From Istiophorus platypterus (taxonomy: Eukaryota > Chordata > Actinopteri > Istiophoriformes > Istiophoridae), in contig CM029134.1 of assembly GCA_016859345.1 (NCBI GenBank), positions 8,849,560 to 8,913,559 of the forward strand: a stretch of 64,000 bases of DNA, given 5' to 3'. Positions 29,056 to 42,515 of the stretch are shown here, one piece after another. The notes beneath the pieces are model-generated. The model had not been told where the DNA came from. It was given only the letters and a program-made list of their open reading frames with translations, and searched no databases. Positions within the stretch are counted from its first letter, which is position 1; every line of letters begins with the position of its first letter. The translations under genes were made by a program, and so were the position numbers.

Positions 29056-29816
29056 AGTACCTTCCATTTTTTTGGCTGATCTTTTCCAGTTTTATATTGT
29101 ATGGAAAACAGAAATGACCATTAAAAAAAAAAATTTGGATATATGTGATGAACCCATGACCAATTTTAGTGTTGAAGGTGGGTAGTGTTTATTTAATGTC
29201 AGTGTGATTTGTGTCCCCACAGTTTGTGGTCATCACAGTTTGTCTGAAAGCCGGCCTCGAGACCTCGTCCTGGACCATGGTAGGTTGATGGGTCTCTGCT
29301 CTCTTGCTAAGGTTCTATTATCTCTTTACAGTTCCTCCCTTTTATGTGCCTACTGATACTTGTGACACATTTTACATCCCTCTCTTATCTCCAAATCCCT
29401 TTATGGTTTTTTTCCACTGGGCTTGTAACTGTAGACCAAGTAAAATGACATGTATGGTGACTTCCTCAAGTTATAAGAAGCCACCCAATGTAAACTTTTA
29501 AACCCAAATTATAAGAACGATAATGAACAAGACAGCCTAAAATATTTTGAAAATGCTGGCCGAAATACAATTTCAATAGGAAAATTGTAGCTAAGCTCAA
29601 ATCTACAATAAATGATAAGCCTTAAGACTTTATCTTACCTTACTGTCGTTTGCTTCTTCATTAACAGTTCAGCCACATTGCCATCTGGGGAAGCATCGGC
29701 CTATGGGTGGTGTTTTTCATTATTTACTCCTCCCTGTGGCCCCTCATCCCCCTGGCTCCCGATATGTCTGGCGAGGTAAATAGATGCACACTAGCATGTA
29801 CTCATACACATGCTTA

Positions 29817-29885
<69 letters not shown>

Positions 29886-32800
29886 ACAGAGGCACAAACA
29901 GGCAATCTTTCTCATGGCAACAACTGCCTCCAGTACTAAAAGAAACTGCTGATGTAATTGTCTATCACTGAAAGACCTGCAGTGCCTCATGATTCAATTT
30001 CTACAGAGAGATGCTGGTGGGAAAATTCAGAGTTAAACTTGACACGGGTCTTTGTAAGGAGAGCCAGAGGAGTGTAAACTGTCAGACCTCTGGCTTGTGT
30101 TGCATAATGACTTAATTGGGCCAATTAGCCCAATGTTTGTGTTACATTGCCCTCCCTCAGCTCTGAGTATCCACAGGTGACATGGAAACAGTGAAGCAGT
30201 CAGGAAGCCAAGCAATGAGTGGTGAGAGTAAATCTGATGCATACACTGATGTCCTCAAAAATCCCAAACAATCACAAGGATTAGAAAATTGACTTATTTG
30301 TGTAAAAATGCCCTTTAAAATTCATTAAATGTTATAAAAGATTATTTATACAGTTTTTTCTCTTTTTTTAGCTGTTATTTACATGTGAATGTGACTGCTG
30401 TTTCTATGGGTCACCACAGGTGGTCAGTGGAAGCCTGCTAACAACAGGTGACATTTCCCAATGCATTCTGGGAATGAAAATGAGGCATCTTTCATTAGAA
30501 TAACAAGAACACAGCAGGATGCTATTAAAAGAAAAAGAATCCACAGTCAGCAGTAGGAGAAAAAAATCTGCCCCTTACAGTTAGTTTTGTATTTCTTTGC
30601 AATGGTCCTTTGTAAACACATTAATTTATAATTGACATGACTTCATAATCCAGTGCCCATCCAAGTCCCTCTAAAAAGGGATTAAATTACATAAAGATTA
30701 CATCAAAGTTGTCATAAAAGTCACAAGCTGTTTTTTCCTTGTCTGCTTACACACGAAGGAAGGATCTGGGATGTCGCTTAAAAAAACTGTACAAGACATT
30801 TTTGAGTCCTGTTTCAAATTATGCCTCTGGCATTTGGGTATTCAGTAAATATGTAAATTGAGACGAAGCTCATTACCAAGCTTTTTGATTGTGGTAGGTG
30901 ATAAGTTTACACCAGTTTGGCCATTAGTTGTTATATAGGATGAGGAACTTGGAATATCAGGCATAAAGGTGATTGGATTCCATATTGGAGCAGATTCAAT
31001 GAATACGCCCGAACTGTGGCTCACCAGAACAATATTAAACTGGTACATTTTGCATGGAAACCCCACAAAAACAAGTTACAGTGTGCTATTTGTCATGCTC
31101 ACTGCAAACTGTTCCTTATGTAAAATGAAAGACGGTCTATTGATGTTTGGCTCAAACCTAAATTAAAAACACATTGTCCAATGATTAACTTTCACTGTAC
31201 AATGTAGAGCTGTATGCAAAGCAGAATTTAAGAAAAACTCTTAAGATATCTGTGTGGACAGTTACATTCAGGTACTTTACCATTAACTATTGACGAGGGC
31301 AGATTTACTAGTCTCCCTGAGGAGAAAAGGCTTTGTTTGTTGTGATTTATGGGGGGGGGGTGAGTCCATTCTATGTTTTATTGCTCATTATATGATGATT
31401 TAAAAGGAAAATTTGACATTCTGGGAAATACTCTCATTCGCTTTCTGCAGGAGAGTTAGATGAGAGACTGATACCACTCACGACTGTGCCAAATTATTTC
31501 TGGACAAGAACCATTTACCAGACAAACAGTGGAGACTCCAAGAAGTTAATGTGGCCCACCAAGAAATAATCAGGCACATAACCCCAATTTACACCTTGGA
31601 TTTTGTGCTGATTAAAAAAACAAGATATAACATGTAAATTAGTGATTTTTAGCAGTTCTAGTAGGTGGATTTTGTTGGGTATTGACAGAGCCAGAACCTG
31701 TTTCCAGGCTTGATGCTAAGCTAAGATAGCCATCAGCTTTATGTAGCTTCATATTTACGATACAGACATGAGAGTTGTATCAGTCTTCTCAACTAAATCA
31801 TCCAAAAAGGAGAAAAAATACAATACAGTCTTAAAAGCCTATATTTTATGGAGAAATGACCTTCATTTCTGATCAGTTGTTCTTTTATCTGACCAGCTGT
31901 TTTTTTTTTAGGAAAGGAAGCTTTTTGTGGGAGATAATGTTTGTAAAGCTTGTAACACGGGACAAAATTCTTTTTTTTTCTTTTGTTATATACAGGTAGT
32001 TTAAGCTGAACATTGTGTTCTTGTTTGACACATATTTCACCTGTGCAACAGTATTTCTGGCTTCTCATATGTGGCCTGGAAGCTTGTCTGTGCATGGCAC
32101 AATAAACACCGTAACTAACTAACTATGCATGCACAGAAATACTGACTGTTTTGCTATTGCTCACTAAATCATGTACACACACACACATACATACATAAAT
32201 GCAAACACACACACACACGCACATGCACATATAAATACACACACACAGGGGATGGGTATATTAGCCTGATCCTCTCCCTTGTCCGTAAAGCCTGGTGAGG
32301 TGCTTTCATCCATGCCCTGAAGCACTTGACTGAAGACAGTAATGGTGTCCTGTGGGTAGTTGGTAACCCTATGCCCCTGCCCCAACTCAGGGATGCCAGT
32401 ACATCATCAAACAGAGACACATCTCTCTGAAACCTGAGAAGCCATCAGAGACAATCTCCACTTTCAAGACCTTGTAGCCTCTGAAGAGCAGGATTATTCC
32501 AAACCCCCAATGCAGACCCACATATGCCACCACAGCCTAATCGATGTGTACGTGAATCTTCAAATATTTTTGTGCATTCTGTCCTTCCATCTATTTTATT
32601 TTACTCCTTCTCTCTTACTTGTTGCATCAGCTTTTTCCTCTTTGTTCTCTTTTTGTCCAACCCCCCTGCCCTCCGCCCGCCCGCTCTCTGCCAGTAGAAA
32701 AAGTGCCTGAGGGCCAACAACATAACAGACACCAGAACTCCCTTGTCCTCCTGTTTCTGCTCTCAGTCATTACCCAGCTCACCGACTTTAACAAGAGACA

Positions 32801-35800
32801 TCAAGCCGTGCTCAGCTTCATGCAAACACATTCATCAATGTCAGGCAAAATATTCTTTGGCCGATCGACAAGACAGGTGCGGGATCCATCCATAAAACAG
32901 ACTGAAACAGCTAGTATGCTTTTCTCAGGTACTTCCAAACTGACTTGATCCCAAATCACGTATCTCATCCTATTTTACCTCACCAAAGTCTGACACAGAT
33001 ATCAAAAGAAAATGTCAGATTATTCTGTTCAGGCAGTGTAATCTGCCACAGTAAGCAGCTTAGCTTCACCTCGGGGGGTGTCTCATGTAGACTCTGTCAC
33101 ACTGACCTGCTGTCTACAGACTTGCCTCTGCTATCAACAGAGCTGTCTCCAGTACAGTTTATCCCTTCTCTCTCTCCTGCCTTTTCACAAACACCTTTGC
33201 TGTTTTCCAGTTTCTGCTGCGAGTTGCAGTGCAGCACCTCTCACTCTCACTCAGACTCAAGTGCTTGTCATCAGCACATGGATTTTACACTCTGCAAGTG
33301 TGCATCAGATTCCTCCACAGTTTGTGCTCGGTGATAAGAAACATTTTCTCAGAAAGGTATCATTTTACCAAGAGTTTGTTGATGTGTAGTGTGCCAGGAA
33401 TACACCCAGTGCTATCTCTGCTAGTCTGTGAGATACTGATAAGATGAAGAGCAGGAATTAAAACAATTTCTCAAAAAATATACATTATATTAAAAATAAA
33501 CACTAAAGTCTAAGTTTTAAAAGAATAATTTACCGTATATTCATGGGTTGATTTATTTCGTTTAGCTTACGTCAGGTTATACAGTATTTTGCATTAGAAA
33601 CTACTGAAAAACGGGAATGCTCAGATTGAGCCTCATTTTAAAATATATCGCTCCTCTGTTCATCATCCAGCCATTATTGAAGACTTGCAACTGATTGTTT
33701 TCAGTGCAGCAGGCTTCATTTGCATGTGTTTCTTGCACACGCTGAACACACTGGAAACCATAGGAACTCTTGTGTTTTGTAACAGTGGCACAAGTTCTCT
33801 GTTTGAGTCTGCCATCTCTGTGCAAAAAAAGTTAAAAAAAAAAAAAGTTGCCTACCATAAATCTAACCATTAACACAGTGTGACATTATTAGGTTTGTCT
33901 AAATTTCTCTCTGAATAATTTATACCATTTTGGGGGAAAATACAAGAGTATATTTTATAATATCAGTGTAGTGAATTTGGCCAATATCAGTGAAGCACGG
34001 ATATTATCTATCCAAACAATGCAAAAAACAGGAATATAAAGAGCTTCTAAACCTCATTTGCAGACCTCAGGCTCTGTAATTTTGGAAACCAATTTAAAGA
34101 AAAGCCTGAAAGTTAGGACAAGGAATCCATTAAAGTGCACATGACATCTTGAGTTTTCAATCAAGTTTGATCCTTTGATCCTTCAATCAAGGTTGTATGC
34201 AACATACCTTAAAAGGCAGGTTGATTTGAAAACGGGATGAATTCATATGCCCCAACATGCAAGATTTGAGAGTTAGCTGCCAAATTCCCCAGGGCAGCAA
34301 AAAACCCTGCCCAACTGATGCTTTCTTTCTTAATGTAGTCTTTAAAATACCAAATATTTGTCCCTTTTTTGGCAGAACTATTCTTCTCAAATCAGTGGTC
34401 AAACGAGGAAATGTTTGATTGAGTGGTTCTAAGGTCTGGTCATAAACTCTGGCTTGTGGATCAGAATGCTTACATTTCTGTATGTTTTTGTCCTTGAGCT
34501 CCTGCGTGATTGCTGAAATCTGTGAGTAATGTCTTCTAAGACCTAGGGAGCTGTAATTCCTCTGGCTTGGGGTGGAAAAAAAGCCTCTAGTCACTGCTCC
34601 ATCACAGGAACCAGAAATTATCCTGATTATTACACTTTTTGAGCCATCCAGTTATGAATTATTTGCTTTGGGCATTCCTGCTGTTGACTTTATCCTTCCC
34701 TGGTATTTTGAAATCCTTTTGGTCCTTCGTCAAGACTAATGAGTGCATTGTGTATAAGTTTTTTTTAAACTCTTGTATTCAGATCCCATGATTGTCTCTG
34801 GGCAGATGATTGATAAACACCACAACACATGGTTAGTGTAATAACTCAATTTTAATCTGCTGTAAACACAATGTAAATCACATGTGTGCATCCATTGCAT
34901 TGAGAATGCTGAGTTAAAGATGTTTTTTTTCAGTGTTTTCATAGTCCACGTCTTGCTGTCTTTGTTAAGCAACACACAGAGAGCATAGAGTTGAAGAAGT
35001 ACCCAGCTGAGAAAGTCATGGTTTGTTTTCCATGGGAAATGTGGATTTGCCTCCTCAAAGAAGGCTACCTTTTGTCTTATTTTTAGTTGCTGTCTTGGTC
35101 ATTTTTGATTTTCATGCTCTTTCTTTGATTGAGTACATTCCTTTTTGTGTTTGCCACCTATTTAGCCATAACAAGCTTTAACTTTGTATCCATAAGAAGG
35201 GATGTTCAGGGTTGGAGCCCCATTTGAGTAAATCTTTAGCTTCACCTTCAATTTCCCTCCTTTCCTTGAAGCTAACATGTACAGTGTTGTCTGGTTAAGC
35301 CGACTGAATTCAGCCAATTTGAGAATCAACATGAATAGATGCAGACTAAAGCAAAGTCTGAGACAGGACTCAACTAAGTCTAACATCTCCTCTCAGTCCA
35401 CGTGATAAAAAAGTTTTACAAAGGAGCTCTGTGCATTCAGGAAGCTTGTGCCTGAATATTAGCATCTCTGGGATGTTGTACAGCTGGTAGAGTGTTATAA
35501 AGTTGGCTTTCCCATAGTCTTGTTTGCAGAATCTGAGTATACTGTAGGCCTGTGGAGTGAATAGTGAAGTAGTGGATTGCCTCAGCTCACATTTACCATT
35601 ACAATGGCAGGCATTAACATAATTCAAATTGCCGAGACTATGGGCTTTCTTAGACATGAGCAGCCAGGTGCCAGATTTCCCTGATCAAGTCTTCCTAAAA
35701 AGGACACACATAACCCTAAAGTAAGTAGGTCTGGTAACAGCATTTTCCTGAGGCTTTCTTCCAAAGTTAAATGATTTATATCTTATAATAAAGCTGTATC

Positions 35801-38800
35801 TTTGATGTTCTGTATTTTTAAACCTTTGTTCATATAGGGTAGATTGAATAATTTTTTCCAGGGGCTCCGTGTCCACACGCTTTGAGGCAGAGTCCTTCAA
35901 GAGTTCAATTTTGCAAAACCTCAATCACAAAGCTCAATACCATAACTGACCTGTACCCGCTATTATCTCTAAACCAAGTCTGGACCTGGTCCAACCCATT
36001 ATTGTAACGCCTGCGACCCAACTCTTAATGTTAATTGAATACATAGGCTATAAAGTCATTCACTTTAAACTCACCAAGATTGAATCCGGCAGGACTTGCA
36101 TGATGTCTGCTCTGAGGTTATCTGCCGAATTGCGTAATGTACTGTCTCATTAAAATGCAAACACTCTCAGTTAGCTCCCACTTGCTGATGTAATCCAAAG
36201 TGAAACAATGATAACCAATTCTGCCAAATCTTCTGCCCACAAACCAAAAGTGACTGTTGCTTTTTCTCAACTGCATTCTTGTTTCTGAGATGATGAATTG
36301 AGTTGTGAAAGGTTGTGTCATAGGCATTAATGGTGGCTAAATAAGCTTGACAAAATTATGCTGGTTTAGATTTAAAAAAACAAAACTGCACCTTTATGTT
36401 CATTTCAGTTGTACCTGTAGTGCTACCTGCTTCGCATCATCCAACAACAGTCTGGCCTATTGGCCACTGAGCAGCTTCTCTGGAGCAGTAGAAGGTTAAT
36501 TCCTTGCTCATGACCTCTTCTCCACCCAGACTTTTTCAGGAATTGGATAAGTGACCTTCTAGTCAGAAACTCATTCTTCTCTTCTTTTTTTTTTCTTTTT
36601 AAATTATTTTTGGCATCTCTTATCTTTACTTTCAAGTTAAAGTATAGAAATAGACAGAAAAGGTGGGGAACAGGGAAATAACATTGCAACAAGGATCCTC
36701 TGCTGCAATTGAACTAAGGATGTTCAGGTTATAGGATATGCCCATTATCCGTTTAGAAATGAGTACTAAGAAACAACACTATCGTATGAAAGAGCTGGCG
36801 TTTTGCATGTGTACGCATGTGCACATATGATTGCCTCTGTCTGTCTAGTCTTGCGTCTGGCCTGTGTGTCTGTGTGTGTGGCCATGAGGGGGGTCACTGG
36901 TCTGTCAAAACACACCCTTCCATGCCAGCGGACACTACTGTCTGTCCAGCCAGACAAGTTTATTAGTTTGTCCTAAAAATACAGCCCTGCTTCCCTGGAC
37001 CTCTCTCACCCCGTCCAGCTCCCAGGGGCCCCCTGGTATGAGACATCGGTAGTATCCACCGACACTGCTGGCCCCCGCTTGTAGTCATGGAGCTTTTCCA
37101 GATGCCTGAAGACAAACATTTGTTGATTGTAGCGGATCAGATTTGTTTGGATATTGAGACTTTGACGTCAAATTGAAGAACTAACAGTGAATTGATGGGG
37201 TTTATTTAGGTCTAGTTTTACTTTATTACTGTCTTACAGGTTCTGTAGAGCTTTCACAGATGTTACTACTGTCATTATTGAATTTTAATGATAAACCTGC
37301 GAATTCAAAGTCATGGTCCTGTATGTACGTCACTTGTGACTCAGAGTTATTTATGGCAATATAAAAATATTGTTCATAGAATGAACTTGTGATAGACTAA
37401 GATGATTTATTTTTTGAGCTCTTTTGACTTTGATTTTTATATGCTGAGTATACATCTCTGGTTTATTTTCAAAGGACTCTCTAGACAGCTTAAATGCCCC
37501 CATTTGAAATGCATGATGCACTGGATGAAAATGAAAATAGTTAAACTGACTCACGACAAAAAACAAAAACAAAAACAGAAAAAAAAGTATATGTTTCCAC
37601 TGGTGCTGCATAATTTCAAAAACTGACATGAAAATATATCCCATGCTTCGATGCAATTTTCCGTCATCTCATACATTTTTAGCCCGCAGGCGACACAGAA
37701 AAGCTCTATTCATCTGCATCCCGTCTCAAACTGTAGGAAAAGGCCATTTTTGATTTCCTGTCATTTGGGATTTCCTCTTGTCCCAGTATTTTGTCAGACA
37801 TCAAAGTCAATTTGCAGGTAATGGCGAACAGATTAGCTAATTTGAGCAAACCTGAGCACTTTGATAGTTTTGACACTGATCTGTGTGTGTGTGTGTGTGT
37901 GTGTGTGCGCTTGTGTGTGTGTGTGTGTGTGTGCATGTGTGTGCATGCGTGAATCCTAAGGGCCCAGTCTGTGTCACATTACAGGAAGGACACTGTCGAG
38001 GGGCCCCAGCAGTTTAAACAAGGGGCACATTACAATGCAAGGAGTGCGAGTTTTGCACTTTGACATGTAATGACAGATAGTTTCAGTGCACTGAGCCAAA
38101 GCAAACATTGTCTTCACACAGAGAGCTGAAAGCCCCCCCCCCATCAGGACGATCCACTGTCTGTCTGCCGCCTTAGGATTTTTAATTTAAATTGTCACAG
38201 GCAACTGTCAGCTCTTAATGAATCGTATTTTCTCAACCGAGAGGGAGCAGTGTCTTGAGATGCCTTGATGTGATTTAAATCTGCATTGGATCACATCCAA
38301 ACATGTTTTTCTTCCAGCATGAAGAATGAGTCCCATCGAGGTTCATATCAGTCTCATTTACAGATTTATTGTACACATGAACTCGATGTGTTAAAAATCA
38401 AACATTAGCTCATTGTTTCTCTGTCTCTGAACTTTTATTCATCTTGGCTGGTCCAGACAAAAATGTTCCACTTTTAAACTTTTAACATATTTATCAGTAG
38501 TATATTAAAGGAATTATTTGACAACATTGGAAATGCACCTATTTGCATTCTGGTGGAGTCTAGATGAAGATTCATACCACTTTCATATTTGTCTGTTAAA
38601 TGTAACCTAAAGTGGGGTAAACAGCTAACCTGGCTCTGTCTAACAGTAACGAAATTTGGCGACTCTAAAGCTTGACAATTAACACTTTATACCTTGTTTG
38701 TGTCACCCTCCCAAAGTGAAGTGCAAAAGCAACAATTTCCTGTCAAATGGCTATTAAGAGTCTCTGATGGGGAATTGTTTTACATTTCAGTCTTTGTAAA

Positions 38801-41800
38801 CATTCAATACACAAAATATAATTTGTCAGTTAGTACACATTTTCCCAAAATGTTAAACTTCTGCTTTAATCTTTTTTTTTTTTTTTTTTAGTTTAAGGGG
38901 TTATGTGCCCCTTTGACAGTCAAATTCCAACCTGCCATAATGATACAGATTTTTTTTCTCTATTAATTATTCAGTCTTGAAATGTCAGAAAATAGTGAAA
39001 AATGTCCATCAGAAATTGCTAAAGCCAAAGGTGATGTCATTAATATTGTTTTAAGAAAAAAAATAAAAATAAAACGACTACTTAAAAATCTGCCTATTGA
39101 CAGATTGTGGATAATTTAACAGCCCATGTTCAAAGGGTCATGTTATGGCAAGTGGTTTATACCGTCAAAAACTTTTAAAACAAACAGCTCAGCTTTAGAG
39201 AAGTTTTTGCTGCTCCTTTAATGTGAATCAAACGTTATGACAGCATGAATTATTGGAATTTTAACTTACAGGTATTAAACTGTAAGTCTGATAATTACAG
39301 CTTTGACGCCTCATCGACACCCTCTCACACTGAGAGGCTGTTGTGCTGAACGTATCATTAAAAGTACCTCAGATCACGGGCTTGTGCCTCCTGTGATGCA
39401 TTGACAGGAGCTCTCAACACGGCACACATCTCAGCTGTTTTCCTGTGTAAGAGATACCACTGTCTAAATACTTCACAGGTACTTCCTCCGCCTTGAGGGG
39501 CAGAGAGGTGGAGGTGGATCCAAACAAAAACATGGTATCATTTAGTCACGGAGGATTAACCTACTTTGAGCAAGTTATTTGGATCCATCTCCCCCCTATT
39601 TCCACAATATAACTGTTTGCTCTGGGCTGCTTTTGTTATGTATGTTTTTTATGATGTGGCACTACAGAGGATGACAATGGCTGTTGTTTATCAGGTGTTT
39701 GTTCCTTTCAAGAGCTCTTCTTTTTATCTGGTCTGTTATTGAACTCTGCATTGTCTACATTGACCTGAGAGTAAGTGTGTGTGTGTGTGTGTCTGTGTGT
39801 CTGTGTGTCTGTGTGTCTGTGTGTCTGTGTGTTTGACAGGCGAACATGATGTTCAGTTCGGGGGTTTTCTGGATGGGCCTGTTCTTCATCCCAGTCACCT
39901 CGCTCGTCTTTGACGTCGCCTATAAAGTGTGAGTCTTCTCTTCGTTCGCCTCGCTCATCTCCACTTCAGTTCACATCTGATACAGGAAATTCCTCCAGAA
40001 TCTCTCCTATCTCCCGAAGAAATTCCTGTTCCTGAGTTTTCGGCTTCCACAGAAGTGTAGCGTTTCCAGTCTGTGAATACTCCATTGGAGAAGTTTCTTT
40101 CATTAGCTATCAGGGGATTCAAGGTGTAAGGAGCAATTTGCAAAGCTATGAGATATATTTCCTGATTTATTCAAAGTAGTTTGAATCAGCTGAATGGGTG
40201 TTGTAATGTGGACGTTCCATCATTTCTAAGTCTCTGTCACATGATTGTGATTTTTTTTTTTAAATGGTTTCATTTACAGGGTGAAGAAGGTGTGTTTTAA
40301 GACTCTGGTGGATGAGGTGCAGGAGCTTGAGGCTTTATCCAAAGATCCTGGAGCAGTGGTGCATGGAAAGAGGTACAGTAACACACTCCTGTCTTTACTC
40401 TGTGATTTTAGATTTATCTACTTTTATTGACCTGGTGTTTTGCTGTTAAATGATCTAAAAAAAATTGAATTTGATGAAGTTAATTATTCCTGTGAAAATT
40501 AACCTATAAGTTATAAATTACAAGAGACTAGTGTAATGTCAATAACAGTAGTTATGTCTTAGAATTCAAATCATATTTTTCCATGAATGATCAGTTCAGT
40601 GTTCTATTTTTTGCTTGCTTGCTATAATGTAAAGTGCGGTGATAATAAATGCTTACAGTGACAACCCACTTGGAGGCAAACAAATCAAGTAACATCACCC
40701 CCACCATTTCTCACTCATCACTGTTGAGTAGCCAACGTCCACAAGAGAGCAAGTAGCTTTCTTAGTAGCAAACATCAAGTAAATAAGCAAACTAGGTCTT
40801 TCTACAACAATTTTAAATGACATTGTGCCAAGCGGCACTTTAGTTTTTCTCTGTACAGAACCTGTGATTTTAGAGGCAAAGCATTATTGAACAGAAGGAT
40901 CCTGGAGACTACATTGACAATTTTCTCATTCACTGACTTTTATGCTTCATTCATGTCATTTTGGAGTTAATCGCAATTCTAAGTTTCTTACTTGGCCTTT
41001 AATATTCTGGAAGGACCTGAAAATGTAAACATGGATTCCTCACATCAGTCAAAGTTTGTCGTTCAATGTGATTAAACAGATTTCATGAATATGCTGTAGT
41101 ATCATAGTTGCACATCATTTTTTACTCCTACATGACAAGTTGTTAGCATGGAAACCATTTCTGCCAGGAAGCATTTACTTTACCTGCTAAAGAGATAAGC
41201 TTCCTGTCCCATCACTGTTTCACATTTTCTTTTGTTCGTCTTTTGGCTAATCATTACAGCGCTTTTAGGCAAAAATTTGCCTTCATTTGAATTAAGTCCC
41301 GTATCACCTTCTATCCCACAATAACTGACAAAGTGAATTGCCCATCTTCCATGTTATAATTAGTAATATGAATAAAATATTCTGTCAAACAAATATATAT
41401 ATTTTTTTGTTTATACATTGATATATAGTATATTTTGTAATTTCAGGAGAAGATTATTTGAGAAATTGTTTAAGGATAAACTAAGCAGACAGTATTCTCT
41501 GTTTTGGGGGAATCTGGTGAATTAAGTACATGACACATCAAAGTACTTCATTACATTAAGGCAAAGATCCTATTTATATCAAATAATGCCATAAACGTTC
41601 TCAACTTGCAACATTGCCCACAATGACCTAATACCGGAGATATTAAGGCAGAGCTGCCAGGCTGAAAATATGGCAAAATGACTAATTTGTATTTTTCAAG
41701 GTATATATCACATTTCTTAACACCGTCTGAGTTACATAGTTGATGCCTTGGCTATTTTTCTCTCTTACACAAATTATGAAGCATTTTTCCACAGTTCCCA

Positions 41801-42439
41801 TGATCAAGTCAGAGGATGAATCATCGTTGACCTCCCACAGCCATTTCAGAATTACTCAGTTTCTTGCCAACAATATTCCTACGTGTAAGAGAGAAATCTT
41901 CAAATTGCTGCTAAATTGCAGGAGTTTCACTGTAATGTCAGTAATCATGTCATAAGAGTAGATGTCCCCTGTTTTTCTGCCAAATACTGAACATCTCATT
42001 TTAGAGCAGCGGTCTTCCTATATTAAAACCATATATCATAAAAACGTATTAGCCGATGTAGGCCTGCTCAGCTCCCAGGGACCTGAGGCCTGCAGCAGGC
42101 ATCAGATCAGTGTGTGATCTTCTGCTGGCTGAAAATGATCCTGCTGCTTGGCCACTGTCCCGGACCCAGCACGCTTCAGGCACAAACACACACACACACA
42201 CACACACTTCAGAAACAAACATACAAACACAGAGATACATGGTGGATTTTGCGTATATGCACACAAAGACATTTTGATATGCACAAAGGACTCTTGTTCA
42301 CATGTTGGCTTTCCTGTAAATGAATGCCTCCTGCCCAGCAAACTGTTTCAGATATTTCACACACACACACACACACACTGAGTCTCGATGTATGGTCATT
42401 AAATCTGCCTGTGGTTCTCAGCATGCTGCTAACACACTG

Positions 42440-42515
<76 letters not shown>

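Larger units (their letters stand above)
29776..39839. other. atp8a1 largest intron in the window (10 kb)
   Basis: Contains a CA repeat (29821-29889), a LINE-like relic (about 30760-31360), an inverted compound repeat (31403-31800), a CA compound tract (32172-32248), a TG compound tract (37882-37948), another dispersed repeat (38506-38915) with a fragment of a second family (38960-39070), and the TG/TGTC tract that forms the next acceptor. Minus-strand open frames between 34187 and 36327 resemble nothing I know. 37960-38290 is possible regulatory sequence. Confidence 0.85.
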
